From Halomonas alimentaria (GTDB taxonomy: Bacteria > Pseudomonadota > Gammaproteobacteria > Pseudomonadales > Halomonadaceae): a stretch of DNA of 64,000 nt. Under the pieces are notes generated by a model, which searched no databases, was not told the DNA's origin, and worked only from the letters and a program-made list of their open reading frames with translations. Below, one piece after another: positions 17,668-25,993 of this stretch; positions within the stretch are counted from its first letter, which is position 1; the number at the start of each line of letters is the position of its first letter. The stretch lies in NCBI RefSeq assembly GCF_009902005.1, contig NZ_WUTT01000001.1, forward strand, positions 685,601-749,600, read 5' to 3'. Both the position numbers and the translations under genes were made by a program.

Positions 17668-19374
17668 ATGAACAGTGCCGCGGCGGTCGCCGCCCCCCTC
17701 GATGATCCCTTCTACTACCTGACGAACTTCGAGTTCGTGCTGGCCTGGGTAACCGAACGCCACGGCGACCTGCTGGGCGAGGCGGAGTGGGGCTTCCATG
17801 TCGCCTTCGCGGCCCTGCCCCGGGCCTCCCGTGCGCTGCTGGTGCGCATGGTGATGCGCAAGGGCGAGCATTTCCGCCCCTCGCGGCTCGCCTACCCCGA
17901 GATCGACGCCGAGGCCGGTGACACCGAGGCGGCACTGGCGCCGCTGGTGGCGGCTGGCCTGGTGGAGGCGGCCCCCGCGCTGGAACTCGCGACCCTCTTC
18001 GCCCAGCTGCGCCTCCCCGAGCTGCGCCAGGCCCTGGCCGAGGAGATCCGCGCCGCCGGCCTGCCCCCCGCTGCCGGCAAGTCGGTGCTGCGCGAGGCGC
18101 TGCTGGCCCGGGACGCGTCGCCGCGGCCGCTGGCCGCCTGGTGGCCCGATGCCCCGGAGGAGGTGGTGCGCCTGACAGTGATGGCCACTTGCGACCGCCT
18201 GCGCCTGATGTTCTTCGGCAACCTGCGCCAGGACTGGTCGGAGTTCGTGCTCGCCGAGCTGGGCCACCAGCGCTTCGAGGCGGTGCCCTTCGGCGTCGAC
18301 GCCCGCGCCTTCTGCCATCGCGAGGAGGTGGATGCCTACCTGGCGCTGCACGCGCTGCGTGGCCGCCTGGAGGAGGGCGAGGCGCCTGTCGAGCTGGCCG
18401 CGGCAGTCCCGGCCCGGCCCGCCAACCCCTGGCTGGCGTCGCGTCACGCGCGGCTCTGCCTGGCCCTGGGGCGTCAGGCGGAGCGCCAGGGCGAGGGGGG
18501 CCTGGCACTGTCGCTCTACGGCCGCGCCGGCTGGCCGGCCCCCGCGGCGAGCGGCGAGGGGCGTATCCGCCTGCTGCGCCTGGCCGAGCGGCGTGGCGAG
18601 ACGCGCAAGGCGCTGGCCCTGGCGGAGCCGCTGGCCCGGCTCTCCCACGACGAGGCCGAGGCCCAGGCGCTCGAGCGGTTGCTGCCGCGGCTGCGCCGTC
18701 GGCTGGGCCTGTCGCCCCGGGCGATCTCCACCGAGCCGGTCCCCGAACGCTTCACCCTGCGCCTGCCCGGTCCCGCCTGGGTCGAGGGCGCGGTGCGCGA
18801 CCACCTGCACCATGAGGCGGCGCCGGTCCACTACGTCGAGAACACCCTGATCACCGGGCTCTTCGGCCTGCTCTGCTGGGAGGCGCTCTTCGCTGCGCTG
18901 CCCGGGGCCTTCTTTCACCCCTTCCAGTCCGGCCCCGCGGATCTCTATCGCGAGGACTTCTTGGCACGCCGCCGTGAGTATTTCGATGACTGCCTGGCGC
19001 GCCTGGAAGATGGCCGGTATCGCCAGACGATCCGTGACAACTGGCGGATGAAGGTCGGTATTGCCAACCCCTTCGTCCACTGGGGTGCACTCTCCGAGGA
19101 GCTGCTCGAGCAGGCCCTGGAGTGTATTCCCCCCGAGCACCTTCGCGCCTGCTTCGAGCGCCTGCTGGGCGACCTGCGCACCAATCGTGCCGGCCTGCCG
19201 GACCTGGTCCAGTTCCTCCCCGAGGCACCGGCGGGGGAGCCCCGCTACCGGCTGATTGAGGTCAAGGGGCCGGGCGATCGCCTGCAGGACAACCAGCGCC
19301 GCTGGCTGGCCTTCTTCCGACGCCATGGCATTCCTGCGGCGGTATGCCAGCTGAACTGGGAGGAGACCGCGTGA
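17668..19374 (+). CDS. FAN1-type VRR-NUC nuclease
   Basis: This 568-aa protein resembles the bacterial FAN1 homologue described in Pseudomonas, a structure-specific nuclease that incises near DNA interstrand cross-links. The C-terminal VRR-NUC domain (about residues 450-568) holds the catalytic core: NRAGLPDLVQF with the acidic Asp, then RLIEVKGPGDRLQDNQRRWL with the E-x-K pair and conserved Gln. The N-terminal half has the FAN1 sequence 'YYLTNFEFVLAWVTERHGDLL' and a SAP-like segment. An 'HYVENTLITGLFGLLCWE' block precedes the nuclease. The stop overlaps the GTG start of the helicase gene by three bases, so nuclease and helicase are probably made together. Confidence 0.9.
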   Translation: MNSAAAVAAPLDDPFYYLTNFEFVLAWVTERHGDLLGEAEWGFHVAFAALPRASRALLVRMVMRKGEHFRPSRLAYPEIDAEAGDTEAALAPLVAAGLVEAAPALELATLFAQLRLPELRQALAEEIRAAGLPPAAGKSVLREALLARDASPRPLAAWWPDAPEEVVRLTVMATCDRLRLMFFGNLRQDWSEFVLAELGHQRFEAVPFGVDARAFCHREEVDAYLALHALRGRLEEGEAPVELAAAVPARPANPWLASRHARLCLALGRQAERQGEGGLALSLYGRAGWPAPAASGEGRIRLLRLAERRGETRKALALAEPLARLSHDEAEAQALERLLPRLRRRLGLSPRAISTEPVPERFTLRLPGPAWVEGAVRDHLHHEAAPVHYVENTLITGLFGLLCWEALFAALPGAFFHPFQSGPADLYREDFLARRREYFDDCLARLEDGRYRQTIRDNWRMKVGIANPFVHWGALSEELLEQALECIPPEHLRACFERLLGDLRTNRAGLPDLVQFLPEAPAGEPRYRLIEVKGPGDRLQDNQRRWLAFFRRHGIPAAVCQLNWEETA

Positions 19375-21680
19375 GCGATGCCCCCAGGCTGCGGGTGGCG
19401 GTGCGCACCCTGTGCGACGTCACCGCCCGGGAGGGCGACCTGGACCACCGATTCACCCCCTCGCCCAGCGCCCGGGAGGGCCTCGAGGGGCATCGCGAGG
19501 TGGCACGCCGCCGCGGCGCCGGCTACCTGGCCGAGCTGCCGCTCACCGGCGAGGTGGCGGGGCTTCTGGTGAGCGGGCGCGCCGACGGCTACGATCCGGC
19601 GGCCAACTGCCTGGAGGAGGTCAAGACCCATCGCGGCGAGCTTTCGCGGCTGGCGGCCAACCAGCGCGCCCTGCATCGTGCCCAGCTGCGCAGCTACGGC
19701 GCCCTGCTGTGCGCCGAGCGCGGGCTCGACGCGGTGGAGCTGGTGCTGGTCTACCTGGAGGTGGGCAGCGGCCGCGAGACGCGGGTGAGCGAGCAGGCCA
19801 CGGCGTCGGCGCTGATGGCAGAGCTCACCGAGCGCTGTGTGCGCTATCGCGACTGGGCCGAGCGTGAGGCGCATCACCGCGCCGCCCGCGACGCGGCCCT
19901 CGAGGCCCTCGCCTTCCCCTTCGATGACTTCCGCCCCGGCCAGCGCCCCCTGGCGGAGGCGTGCTACCAGGCCGCGGCCACCGGCCGGGTGCTGCTGGCC
20001 CAGGCGCCCACCGGCATCGGCAAGACCCTGGGCACCCTCTTCCCGCTGCTCAAGGCGATGCCGCGCCACGGCCTGGACCGCCTCGCCTTCCTGACCATGA
20101 AGACCCCCGGGCGGCGCCTGGCGCTGGAGGCCCTGGCGCGGCTCGGCGCCGTCTCCCCTTCCCGGCAGGGCGACTTGCCGCTGCGGGTGCTGGAGCTGAC
20201 CGCCCGCGACAAGGCCTGCGAGTACCCCGGGCGCGCCTGCCACGGCGAGGCCTGCGCCCTGGCCGCGGGCTTCTACGACCGGCTGCCGGCGGCGCGCGAG
20301 GAAGCCGCCGAGCGGCGCTGGCTCGACCGCGAGGGGCTGCGGGCGCTGGCCGCCGAGCATGGCGTCTGCCCCTACTACCTGGGCCAGGAGATGGCACGCT
20401 GGAGCGACGTGACGGTGGGCGACGTCAACCACTGGTTCGACGACCACGCCCTGCTGCATGGCCTGGCCCGGGAGAACGGCTGGCGGGTTGGTCTGCTGGT
20501 GGATGAGGCCCACAACCTGGTGGGCCGAGCGCGCGGCATGTACAGCGTTACCCTGCGCCAGCGCGATCTGGTGCGGCTGCGCCGCGCTGCACCGGCCGCG
20601 CTCAAGGCACCGCTGGGGCGCTTGCAGCGCCACTGGCAGGCGCTGGTGCGCGAGGAGGGGCTGGCGGATGCCGGCGAGCCGGGGCGGCCCGCCTGGCGGC
20701 AACTGGAGGAGCTGCCAGGCGGCCTTCTCGGCGTGCTGCAGGGGCTCGCCGGAGCGCTCACCGAGGCGCTGGGCGAGCATCCCGAGCTGGGGGTCGAGTG
20801 GCAGGAGTTGCTGTTCGAGACGCTGGCCTTCACGCGCCTGGCGGAGCGCTTCGGCGACCACACCCTGTGCGAGCTGACCCGCGAAGGACGGGGCAGGGCG
20901 CGGCTGGCGCTGCGCAACCTGATCCCGGCGGACTTCCTCGCCCCGCGCTTCGCCGCGGCAAGGAGCGCGGTGCTGTTCTCCGCCACCCTGGGGCCGCCGG
21001 ACTACCAGCGCGACCTGCTGGGCCTGCCTGCCGACAGCGTCTGGCGCGAGGTGCCATCCCCCTTCGCCGCCGACCAGCTCGAGCTGCGCATCCGCGCCGA
21101 CCTCTCCACCCGGTTGCGCGATCGCGAGGCCTCGCTTGGTCCCATCGCCGAGGAGATCGCGGCCCAGTACACGCGCCGTCCGGGCCACTACCTGGCCTTC
21201 TTCAGCAGCTTTGCCTACCTGGAGGCGGCGTTGACGCGCTTCGGCGCAACGCACCCGGAAATTCCCGTCTGGGCCCAGCACCGCGGCATGGCCGAGGCCG
21301 AGCGCGACGCCTTCCTGGCGCGCTTCACGGCGGATGGCCGTGGCATCGGCTTCGCCGTGCTGGGTGGGGCCTTTGCCGAGGGCATCGACCTGCCCGGCGA
21401 GCGCCTGGTGGGTGCCTTCATCGCCACCCTGGGGCTGCCGCCGGTGGACCCCTTCAACGAGGTGCTGAGGGAGCGCCTCCAGGCCCGCTTCGGTCGCGGC
21501 GACGAGTACGCCTATCGGGTGCCGGGGCTGGTCAAGGTGGTGCAGGCCGCTGGGCGGGTCATACGTGGTCCCGAGGACCGCGGCGTGGTGGTGTTGCTGG
21601 ACGATCGCTTCGCCCGGCCCGAGGTGCGCCGGCGGCTGCCGGGGTGGTGGGGCGAGCCGGTGATGCCTGGTTGCCGCTGA
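19371..21680 (+). CDS. Rad3/XPD-type FeS superfamily 2 DNA helicase
   Basis: This 769-aa helicase has Walker A QAPTGIGKT (about residues 208-216), the DEAH box VDEAHN and the C-terminal motif VKVVQAAGRVIRGPEDRG (motif VI). Between motifs I and II lie four cysteines (CEYPGRACHGEAC, then GVCPYYLGQ) typical of the 4Fe-4S cluster of DinG/XPD-like helicases. The start is the GTG at 19371 behind a GGAGGA site inside the nuclease gene's end. The N-terminal 140 residues resemble a PD-(D/E)xK-like region (LEEVKTHRGELSRL). Coupling to a FAN1-type nuclease suggests a joint role in cross-link or flap repair. Confidence 0.9.
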   Translation: MSDAPRLRVAVRTLCDVTAREGDLDHRFTPSPSAREGLEGHREVARRRGAGYLAELPLTGEVAGLLVSGRADGYDPAANCLEEVKTHRGELSRLAANQRALHRAQLRSYGALLCAERGLDAVELVLVYLEVGSGRETRVSEQATASALMAELTERCVRYRDWAEREAHHRAARDAALEALAFPFDDFRPGQRPLAEACYQAAATGRVLLAQAPTGIGKTLGTLFPLLKAMPRHGLDRLAFLTMKTPGRRLALEALARLGAVSPSRQGDLPLRVLELTARDKACEYPGRACHGEACALAAGFYDRLPAAREEAAERRWLDREGLRALAAEHGVCPYYLGQEMARWSDVTVGDVNHWFDDHALLHGLARENGWRVGLLVDEAHNLVGRARGMYSVTLRQRDLVRLRRAAPAALKAPLGRLQRHWQALVREEGLADAGEPGRPAWRQLEELPGGLLGVLQGLAGALTEALGEHPELGVEWQELLFETLAFTRLAERFGDHTLCELTREGRGRARLALRNLIPADFLAPRFAAARSAVLFSATLGPPDYQRDLLGLPADSVWREVPSPFAADQLELRIRADLSTRLRDREASLGPIAEEIAAQYTRRPGHYLAFFSSFAYLEAALTRFGATHPEIPVWAQHRGMAEAERDAFLARFTADGRGIGFAVLGGAFAEGIDLPGERLVGAFIATLGLPPVDPFNEVLRERLQARFGRGDEYAYRVPGLVKVVQAAGRVIRGPEDRGVVVLLDDRFARPEVRRRLPGWWGEPVMPGCR

Positions 21681-21788
21681 GAGTGGGGAGGGCAGAGCGA
21701 GTCGCCCCAGGTTGTACCCTTGGTCAGGGCTATGCTACCCATAGAGGAGTGGCAATTCGCCCGAGGAAAAGTGACAAGGAGGTACTGG

Positions 21789-21968
21789 ATGGGTATCGAA
21801 GTGACCGGCCTGCTGAGCCTGATCTGGCTGATCATCGTGATCTGGGCCATCGTCAAGGTAGCCAAGAGTTCGGCCAGCGGCCTGGCCAAGCTGATCTGGA
21901 TCGTCGTTTTGCTGATCTTCCCGCTGGTGGGACTGATCGTCTGGTTCCTGTTCGGCCCCAAGGGATAG
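21789..21968 (+). CDS. Small PLDc_N-domain membrane protein
   Basis: This 59-aa protein has two transmembrane helices with a short loop, the second ending in PLVGLIVWFLFGPKG. That ending is the hallmark of the PLDc_N ('phospholipase D nuclease N-terminal') small membrane family. A consensus AAGGAGGT ribosome site sits 5 bases before the ATG at 21789, which settles the start. Stand-alone members of this family have no established function. Confidence 0.8.
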   Translation: MGIEVTGLLSLIWLIIVIWAIVKVAKSSASGLAKLIWIVVLLIFPLVGLIVWFLFGPKG

Positions 21969-21992
21969 CCGAACCTGGGGGAGGGGAGTGCC

Positions 21993-22018
21993 ATCGGGCC
22001 GCCTGCGGGCGGCCCGAT
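21993..22018. terminator. GC-rich hairpin between convergent genes
   Basis: ATCGGGCCGCC and GGCGGCCCGAT form a perfect 11-bp stem between the PLDc_N gene (plus strand) and the DUF3565 gene (minus strand). There is no T tract on the plus side, so bidirectional termination is only probable. Confidence 0.6.
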
Positions 22019-22035
22019 GTGTCAGGCGTGATGGA

Positions 22036-22251
22036 TCAGGCGTCGAGGGTATTGTCGCGGGGCTCGCCACGGTCGCATTTGACGCACTCGAGGGCGAGGC
22101 CCAGGCGTGAGCGTCGCCCCGCTTCGCTGGTGACCCACGGGCGCTCCACCCAGGGCGGCTGATGGCGCACATGCTGGTTGTGGCCACAGGCCAGCTCGGC
22201 GACCCAGTGCCCCTCCTCGTCGCGGTGGTAGCCGACGATGGGCTGTCGCAT
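22036..22251 (-). CDS. DUF3565 family protein
   Basis: This 71-aa protein belongs to DUF3565. Family features seen are MRQPIVGYHRDEEGHWVAEL, the CGHNQHVRHQPPW block, and the C-terminal ECVKCDRGEP with paired cysteines. The Cys/His layout (CGH near residue 22, C-x2-C near 56-59) suggests a metal-binding fold. The function of the family is unknown. It begins four bases after the 37-aa gene upstream, implying an operon. Confidence 0.85.
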   Translation of the reverse strand: MRQPIVGYHRDEEGHWVAELACGHNQHVRHQPPWVERPWVTSEAGRRSRLGLALECVKCDRGEPRDNTLDA

Positions 22252-22255
22252 GGCG

Positions 22256-22369
22256 CTAGCGGCGTTCCGGTGGGGCCTTGTAGTGGCCGGGCACCGTGAT
22301 CCGCTCGCCGTTGGGCAGGGTGCGTACATGGGTGGGGACGTAGATTCGCTTGATGACACTCTTGTCCAT
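22256..22369 (-). CDS. Hypothetical 37-aa protein upstream of DUF3565
   Basis: A 37-residue frame with a GGAG ribosome site about 8 bases before its ATG ends four bases before the DUF3565 start. The product is basic (it starts MDKSVIKRIYVPTHVR and ends with PPERR) and has no membrane helix. No family is recognised. The ribosome site and tight spacing support translation, but the length makes it uncertain. Confidence 0.5.
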   Translation of the reverse strand: MDKSVIKRIYVPTHVRTLPNGERITVPGHYKAPPERR

Positions 22370-22497
22370 GATGGGTCTCCGGAAGCATGGCCTCGCACCG
22401 GCGAGGCCTGACCAGTGTGGGCCGCGTTGGCCGGGACTGGCAATACCTCGACCGGGCTATCCCTCGCGGCCGACCTGCGCCAGTCCTCCTCGCCGCC

Positions 22498-22557
22498 ATG
22501 CCTTGCCCATGCCGGTAGCGCAGGCGCATGCCTTGCCCATGCCGGTAGCGCAGGCGG
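22498..22557 (+). repeat. Two perfect tandem copies of a 30-bp unit
   Basis: Positions 22498-22527 and 22528-22557 are the same 30-bp sequence (beginning ATGCCTTGCCCATGCCGGTA) except for the last base. The repeat sits about 65-90 bases upstream of the response-regulator gene. It could be replication slippage or a duplicated protein-binding site. Confidence 0.85.
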
Positions 22558-22645
22558 ATGTCCTGTTTTCAGGTACACTTTAGTGAAAGGCGGCAGGCCC
22601 CTTCACGGCAGCCGTCATCCAATGACCCATGGAGTTGACACGAGG

Positions 22646-23359
22646 ATGGACGATAGCCTGCAGCCCCGTGAGCAGGACCACGTACTGATCGTCGAGGATG
22701 ACGAGCGCCTGGCCGGCCTGACCCGCGACTACCTCGAGGCCAACGGCTTCCGCGTCACCCTGGAGGCCGACGGTGCCCGCGGCGTCGACAGGATCCTCTC
22801 CCTGCAGCCGGACTTGGTGATCCTCGACCTGATGCTGCCCGGTGAGGACGGGCTGTCCATTTGCCGCCGGGTGCGCAGCGACTACCCCGGGCCGATCCTG
22901 ATGCTCACCGCGCGCACCGATGACATGGACCAGGTGCTGGGCCTTGAGATGGGCGCCGACGACTATGTAGCCAAGCCGGTACAGCCGCGGGTGCTGCTGG
23001 CGCGCATGCGCGCCCTGCTGCGCCGTTCCGAGGTCGTCGAGGCCAGCGGCGAGACGCGACTCGCCTTCGGCGACCTGGAAATCGACAACGCGACCCGCGA
23101 GGCGTGGCTTTCGGGCGAGCGTATCGAACTCACCAGCGCCGAGTTCGACCTGCTCTGGCTGCTGGCCAGCAACGCCGGTAGGGTGCTGACCCGCGAAGAG
23201 ATCTTCTCCCAGCTGCGCGGCATCAAGTACGACGGCCAGGACCGCTCCATCGACGTGCGCGTCTCGCGCATCCGCCCCAAGGTCGGTGACGACCCCAATC
23301 AGCCGCACCGCATCAAGACGGTGCGCAGCAAGGGCTACCTGTTCGTCAAGGACGCCTGA
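22646..23359 (+). CDS. rstA: OmpR-family response regulator, RstA-like
   Basis: This 237-aa protein has a receiver domain with acidic pocket ED/D (residues 17-19), phosphoacceptor Asp61 (VILDLMLPG) and the conserved Lys in YVAKPV. It is followed by an OmpR-type winged-helix DNA-binding domain. The C-terminal region (LRGIKYDGQDRSIDVRVSRIR, then RIKTVRSKGYLF) is strikingly like E. coli RstA. It is followed three bases later by the sensor kinase gene. Start choice is uncertain: ATG 22646 fits the family length, ATG 22622 would add eight residues, and neither has a clean ribosome site. What it regulates here is not visible. Confidence 0.85.
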   Translation: MDDSLQPREQDHVLIVEDDERLAGLTRDYLEANGFRVTLEADGARGVDRILSLQPDLVILDLMLPGEDGLSICRRVRSDYPGPILMLTARTDDMDQVLGLEMGADDYVAKPVQPRVLLARMRALLRRSEVVEASGETRLAFGDLEIDNATREAWLSGERIELTSAEFDLLWLLASNAGRVLTREEIFSQLRGIKYDGQDRSIDVRVSRIRPKVGDDPNQPHRIKTVRSKGYLFVKDA

Positions 23360-23362
23360 ACC

Positions 23363-24976
23363 ATGCGTCGGGTCCTGGCCGACAGCACCTTCCTGCGCGT
23401 CTACCTCCTGTTGGCGCTGGCCCTGTTGCTGACCTTCGGGCTCGGTCTGTTGGGCGTGGCGCTGGTCGACCAGGTGCGTCGCGAGGCGCATCGCGAGCAG
23501 CTGGCCGAGGCGCCGATGCGGCTGCTGGCCGAGCGGCTCTCGGCGCTGCCGCCCGCGGCTCATGGCACCTGGCTCGATGCCCAGGCACAGCGCCTGGACA
23601 TGCGGGCCAGCGTGGGGCTGCTGGAGGAGGCCTCGCTGGGCTACTTCTCCCGGCAGCGCCTGGCCCGTGGCAAGGTGTTGGTGGAACCTCGTGACGACCA
23701 GGGCTGGCGGCTGCTGTCGCTGCTGCCAGACAGCAAACGTCTGCTGCGGGTCGAGCTCACCAATCTCAGCGAGCACCAGCTGCGGGGCCTGACCGTGCTG
23801 CTCGGTGAGTGGCTGGCTGCGGTGCCGCCTCCTGCGCGTCACGCCAGGCTCGAGCGCATGGCGGGCGGGCACCTGCCGGTCACCCTGGAGGAAGCCCCGC
23901 CCAGCGGCCTGGATGACTACCAGCTGCGCCGGCTTACCGCCGGTGAGGTGGTCATCCAGCTGCTTCCCGGGCGCTGGTCGGTGGCGATCTACCTCGCGCT
24001 TCAGGAGCGCAGTGGCGACGCCAGCTGGCTGGTAATCGGTCCGGTTCAGGCCTTCGAACCGATGCCCGGGTCGTTGCAGCTGTTGCTGGTGCTGATCATG
24101 CTGGTCGTGCTGGGGGTGACGATCTATCTGATCGTGCGCGGCGTGGAGGCACGCATGATACGCCTGGAACTGGCGGCATCGCGCATCGCCGCCGGACGGC
24201 TCGATACCCGGGTCAAGGTGGAGAGCGCCGACTTCGTCGGCCGCCTGGGCATGGCGCTCAACGGCATGGCCGCCCAGGTGCAGTCGCTGCTGCGTGCCCA
24301 GCAGGACATGATCCGCGCCGTCTCTCATGAGTTGCGTACGCCGGTGGCGCGAATCCGTTTTGCCGTGCAGATGGTCGAGGACATGACCGACGAACCGGCG
24401 GTCCGCCGGCAGCTCCAGGGGGTCGATGGTGACATCCAGGAACTCGACGGCCTGATCGACGAAATCCTCACCTATGCCCGACTGGGCAGCGATGCCATCA
24501 ACGGGCGCGAGATGGATGCCGTGCTGGTGGACTGCCGAGCCATGGCGGAGCGGGTGATCGAGGCGTTGAGCCCGCTGCATGAGCGGCTGGCCCTGGAGCT
24601 TGCCGAGGGAGCCGAGGTGGAGGTGCTGGCCGAGCCTCGCTACCTGCAGCGTGCCGTGCAGAACCTGGTGGCCAATGCCTGTCGGCATGCCAGTTCCCGG
24701 GTGCTGATCCGTGTGCGCCGCGAGCATGCCCTGGTCCGCATCGACGTGGAGGACGATGGCCCCGGTGTGCCACTGGCCGAACGCCAGGCGATCTTCAAGC
24801 CCTTCGCGCGGCTGGATGACAGTCGCACGCGAAGTGCCGGGGGCTACGGGCTGGGGCTCTCCATCGTGCACAAGGTGATGAGCTGGCATGGCGGCAGCGT
24901 GAGCGTGGACGACAGCGCCGAGCTCGGCGGGGCACGCTTCACCCTGCTGCTGCCGCAGCGCAACGAGCTCGGCTAG
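23363..24976 (+). CDS. rstB: Sensor histidine kinase, RstB-like
   Basis: This 537-aa inner-membrane kinase has two transmembrane segments (about residues 10-35 and 235-258) flanking a periplasmic sensor domain of roughly 200 residues. A HAMP linker follows, then the dimerisation domain with phospho-acceptor His322 (AVSHELRTP). The ATPase domain shows N (NLVANACRHAS), G1 (DDGPGVP), F (FKPFARLD) and G2 (GGYGLGLSI) boxes, all intact. It partners the RstA-like regulator directly upstream. The periplasmic domain is longer than that of E. coli RstB, so the signal may differ. Confidence 0.9.
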   Translation: MRRVLADSTFLRVYLLLALALLLTFGLGLLGVALVDQVRREAHREQLAEAPMRLLAERLSALPPAAHGTWLDAQAQRLDMRASVGLLEEASLGYFSRQRLARGKVLVEPRDDQGWRLLSLLPDSKRLLRVELTNLSEHQLRGLTVLLGEWLAAVPPPARHARLERMAGGHLPVTLEEAPPSGLDDYQLRRLTAGEVVIQLLPGRWSVAIYLALQERSGDASWLVIGPVQAFEPMPGSLQLLLVLIMLVVLGVTIYLIVRGVEARMIRLELAASRIAAGRLDTRVKVESADFVGRLGMALNGMAAQVQSLLRAQQDMIRAVSHELRTPVARIRFAVQMVEDMTDEPAVRRQLQGVDGDIQELDGLIDEILTYARLGSDAINGREMDAVLVDCRAMAERVIEALSPLHERLALELAEGAEVEVLAEPRYLQRAVQNLVANACRHASSRVLIRVRREHALVRIDVEDDGPGVPLAERQAIFKPFARLDDSRTRSAGGYGLGLSIVHKVMSWHGGSVSVDDSAELGGARFTLLLPQRNELG

Positions 24977-24978
24977 CC

Positions 24979-25893
24979 TCAGGCCGGCTTGATGCCGTCG
25001 AGGACCGCGAAGGAGGTCTCCCGGGCGGTGCGCAGGAAATCCTCCATCCACGGCGCGCTGCGGGTCTCCTCGCGAATCGCCGCGAACAGCGTGCTCCACA
25101 CCCCCTTCTCGCCGAGTGCCACGGCCTTCACGTAGTCGCGCTCCAGGTATTCGGTGAGCGCCCAGTTGGGCAGCGCGCAGACCCCGCGGCCGCTGGCCAC
25201 CAGCTGCATCATCATGATGGTCAGCTCGGCGGTACGCACCTCCCTTGGCTGTACCCCCGCCGGGTCGAGGAACTGGGTGAAGACGTCCAGCCGCGAGTGC
25301 TCCACCGGGTAGGTGATCAGGGTCTCCTCGGCCAGCGCCTCCGGGGTGACGAAGCCCTTGCCGGCCAGGTGGTGCTGGCGGGCCACCGCCAGTAACCCCT
25401 CATAGCGGAACAGCGGCTCATAGTGCACCCCAGGAAGCGGCTGGGGGTCGGCGGTGATCACCAGGTCGAGCTGTTCCCGGGCCAGCGCCGGCAGCGGGTC
25501 GAAGTGGTGGCCGCCGGGAATGTCGATCTCCACCTCCGGCCAGTGGTCACGGAAATGGTCGATGGTGGGCATCAGCCACTGGAAGCAGCTGTGGCACTCG
25601 ATGGCCATATGCAGTCGTCCCTGCTCGTTGCCGGCCAGCCGTGCCAGGTCGCGCTCGGCCATGCGTACCTGAGGCAGCACCTGCTCGGCCAGGGTCAGCA
25701 GTCGCTGGCCGGCCCGGGTGAACTCCACCGGCCGGGTCTTGCGCACGAACAGCGGGCTGCCCAGGCGTTCCTCCAGGTCCTTGATCTGGTGGGAGAGGGC
25801 CGATTGGGTCAGGTGGACCCGTTCGGCCGCCTCAACCAGGGAGCCGGCGTCGCGCAGGGCGATCAGGGTACGGAGGTGTCGCAGCTCGAGCAT
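24979..25893 (-). CDS. metR: LysR-family methionine regulator
   Basis: This 304-aa LysR regulator opens with MLELRHLRTLIALRDAGSLVEAAERVHLTQSALSHQIKDLEERLG, matching E. coli MetR (helix-turn-helix about residues 18-37). The effector-binding domain contains 'ECHSCFQWLMP', also a MetR feature. MetR with homocysteine activates metE. The gene is divergent from metE across a 100-bp region carrying a MetR-like site, as in enterics. It converges on rstB with only two bases between the stops. Confidence 0.93.
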   Translation of the reverse strand: MLELRHLRTLIALRDAGSLVEAAERVHLTQSALSHQIKDLEERLGSPLFVRKTRPVEFTRAGQRLLTLAEQVLPQVRMAERDLARLAGNEQGRLHMAIECHSCFQWLMPTIDHFRDHWPEVEIDIPGGHHFDPLPALAREQLDLVITADPQPLPGVHYEPLFRYEGLLAVARQHHLAGKGFVTPEALAEETLITYPVEHSRLDVFTQFLDPAGVQPREVRTAELTIMMMQLVASGRGVCALPNWALTEYLERDYVKAVALGEKGVWSTLFAAIREETRSAPWMEDFLRTARETSFAVLDGIKPA

Positions 25894-25896
25894 GAG

Positions 25897-25909
25897 TGAG
25901 TCACTTTCA
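25897..25909. promoter_or_regulatory. Candidate MetR binding site
   Basis: TGAG-TCACT-TTCA at these positions matches the MetR consensus TGAA-N5-TTCA with one mismatch. It lies a few bases upstream of the metR start in the metR-metE divergent spacer, where autoregulation and metE activation would be expected. Confidence 0.5.
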
Positions 25910-25993
25910 TTTTAAAGATTAGGAAGTTTAGTTTGATTCACATCCCATGGCCAGCCAGAATCCGCCGTATCCTTCATGCAAACAGGTGGAAAC

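Noticed and set aside
22498..22557. Possible CRISPR repeat
   Set aside because: Only two adjacent copies with no spacer between; a tandem duplication. No CRISPR array or cas gene was seen in the window.
22580..25099. 839-residue minus-strand open frame opposite the RstAB-like genes
   Set aside because: Antisense shadow of two well-supported genes, with no recognisable domain.
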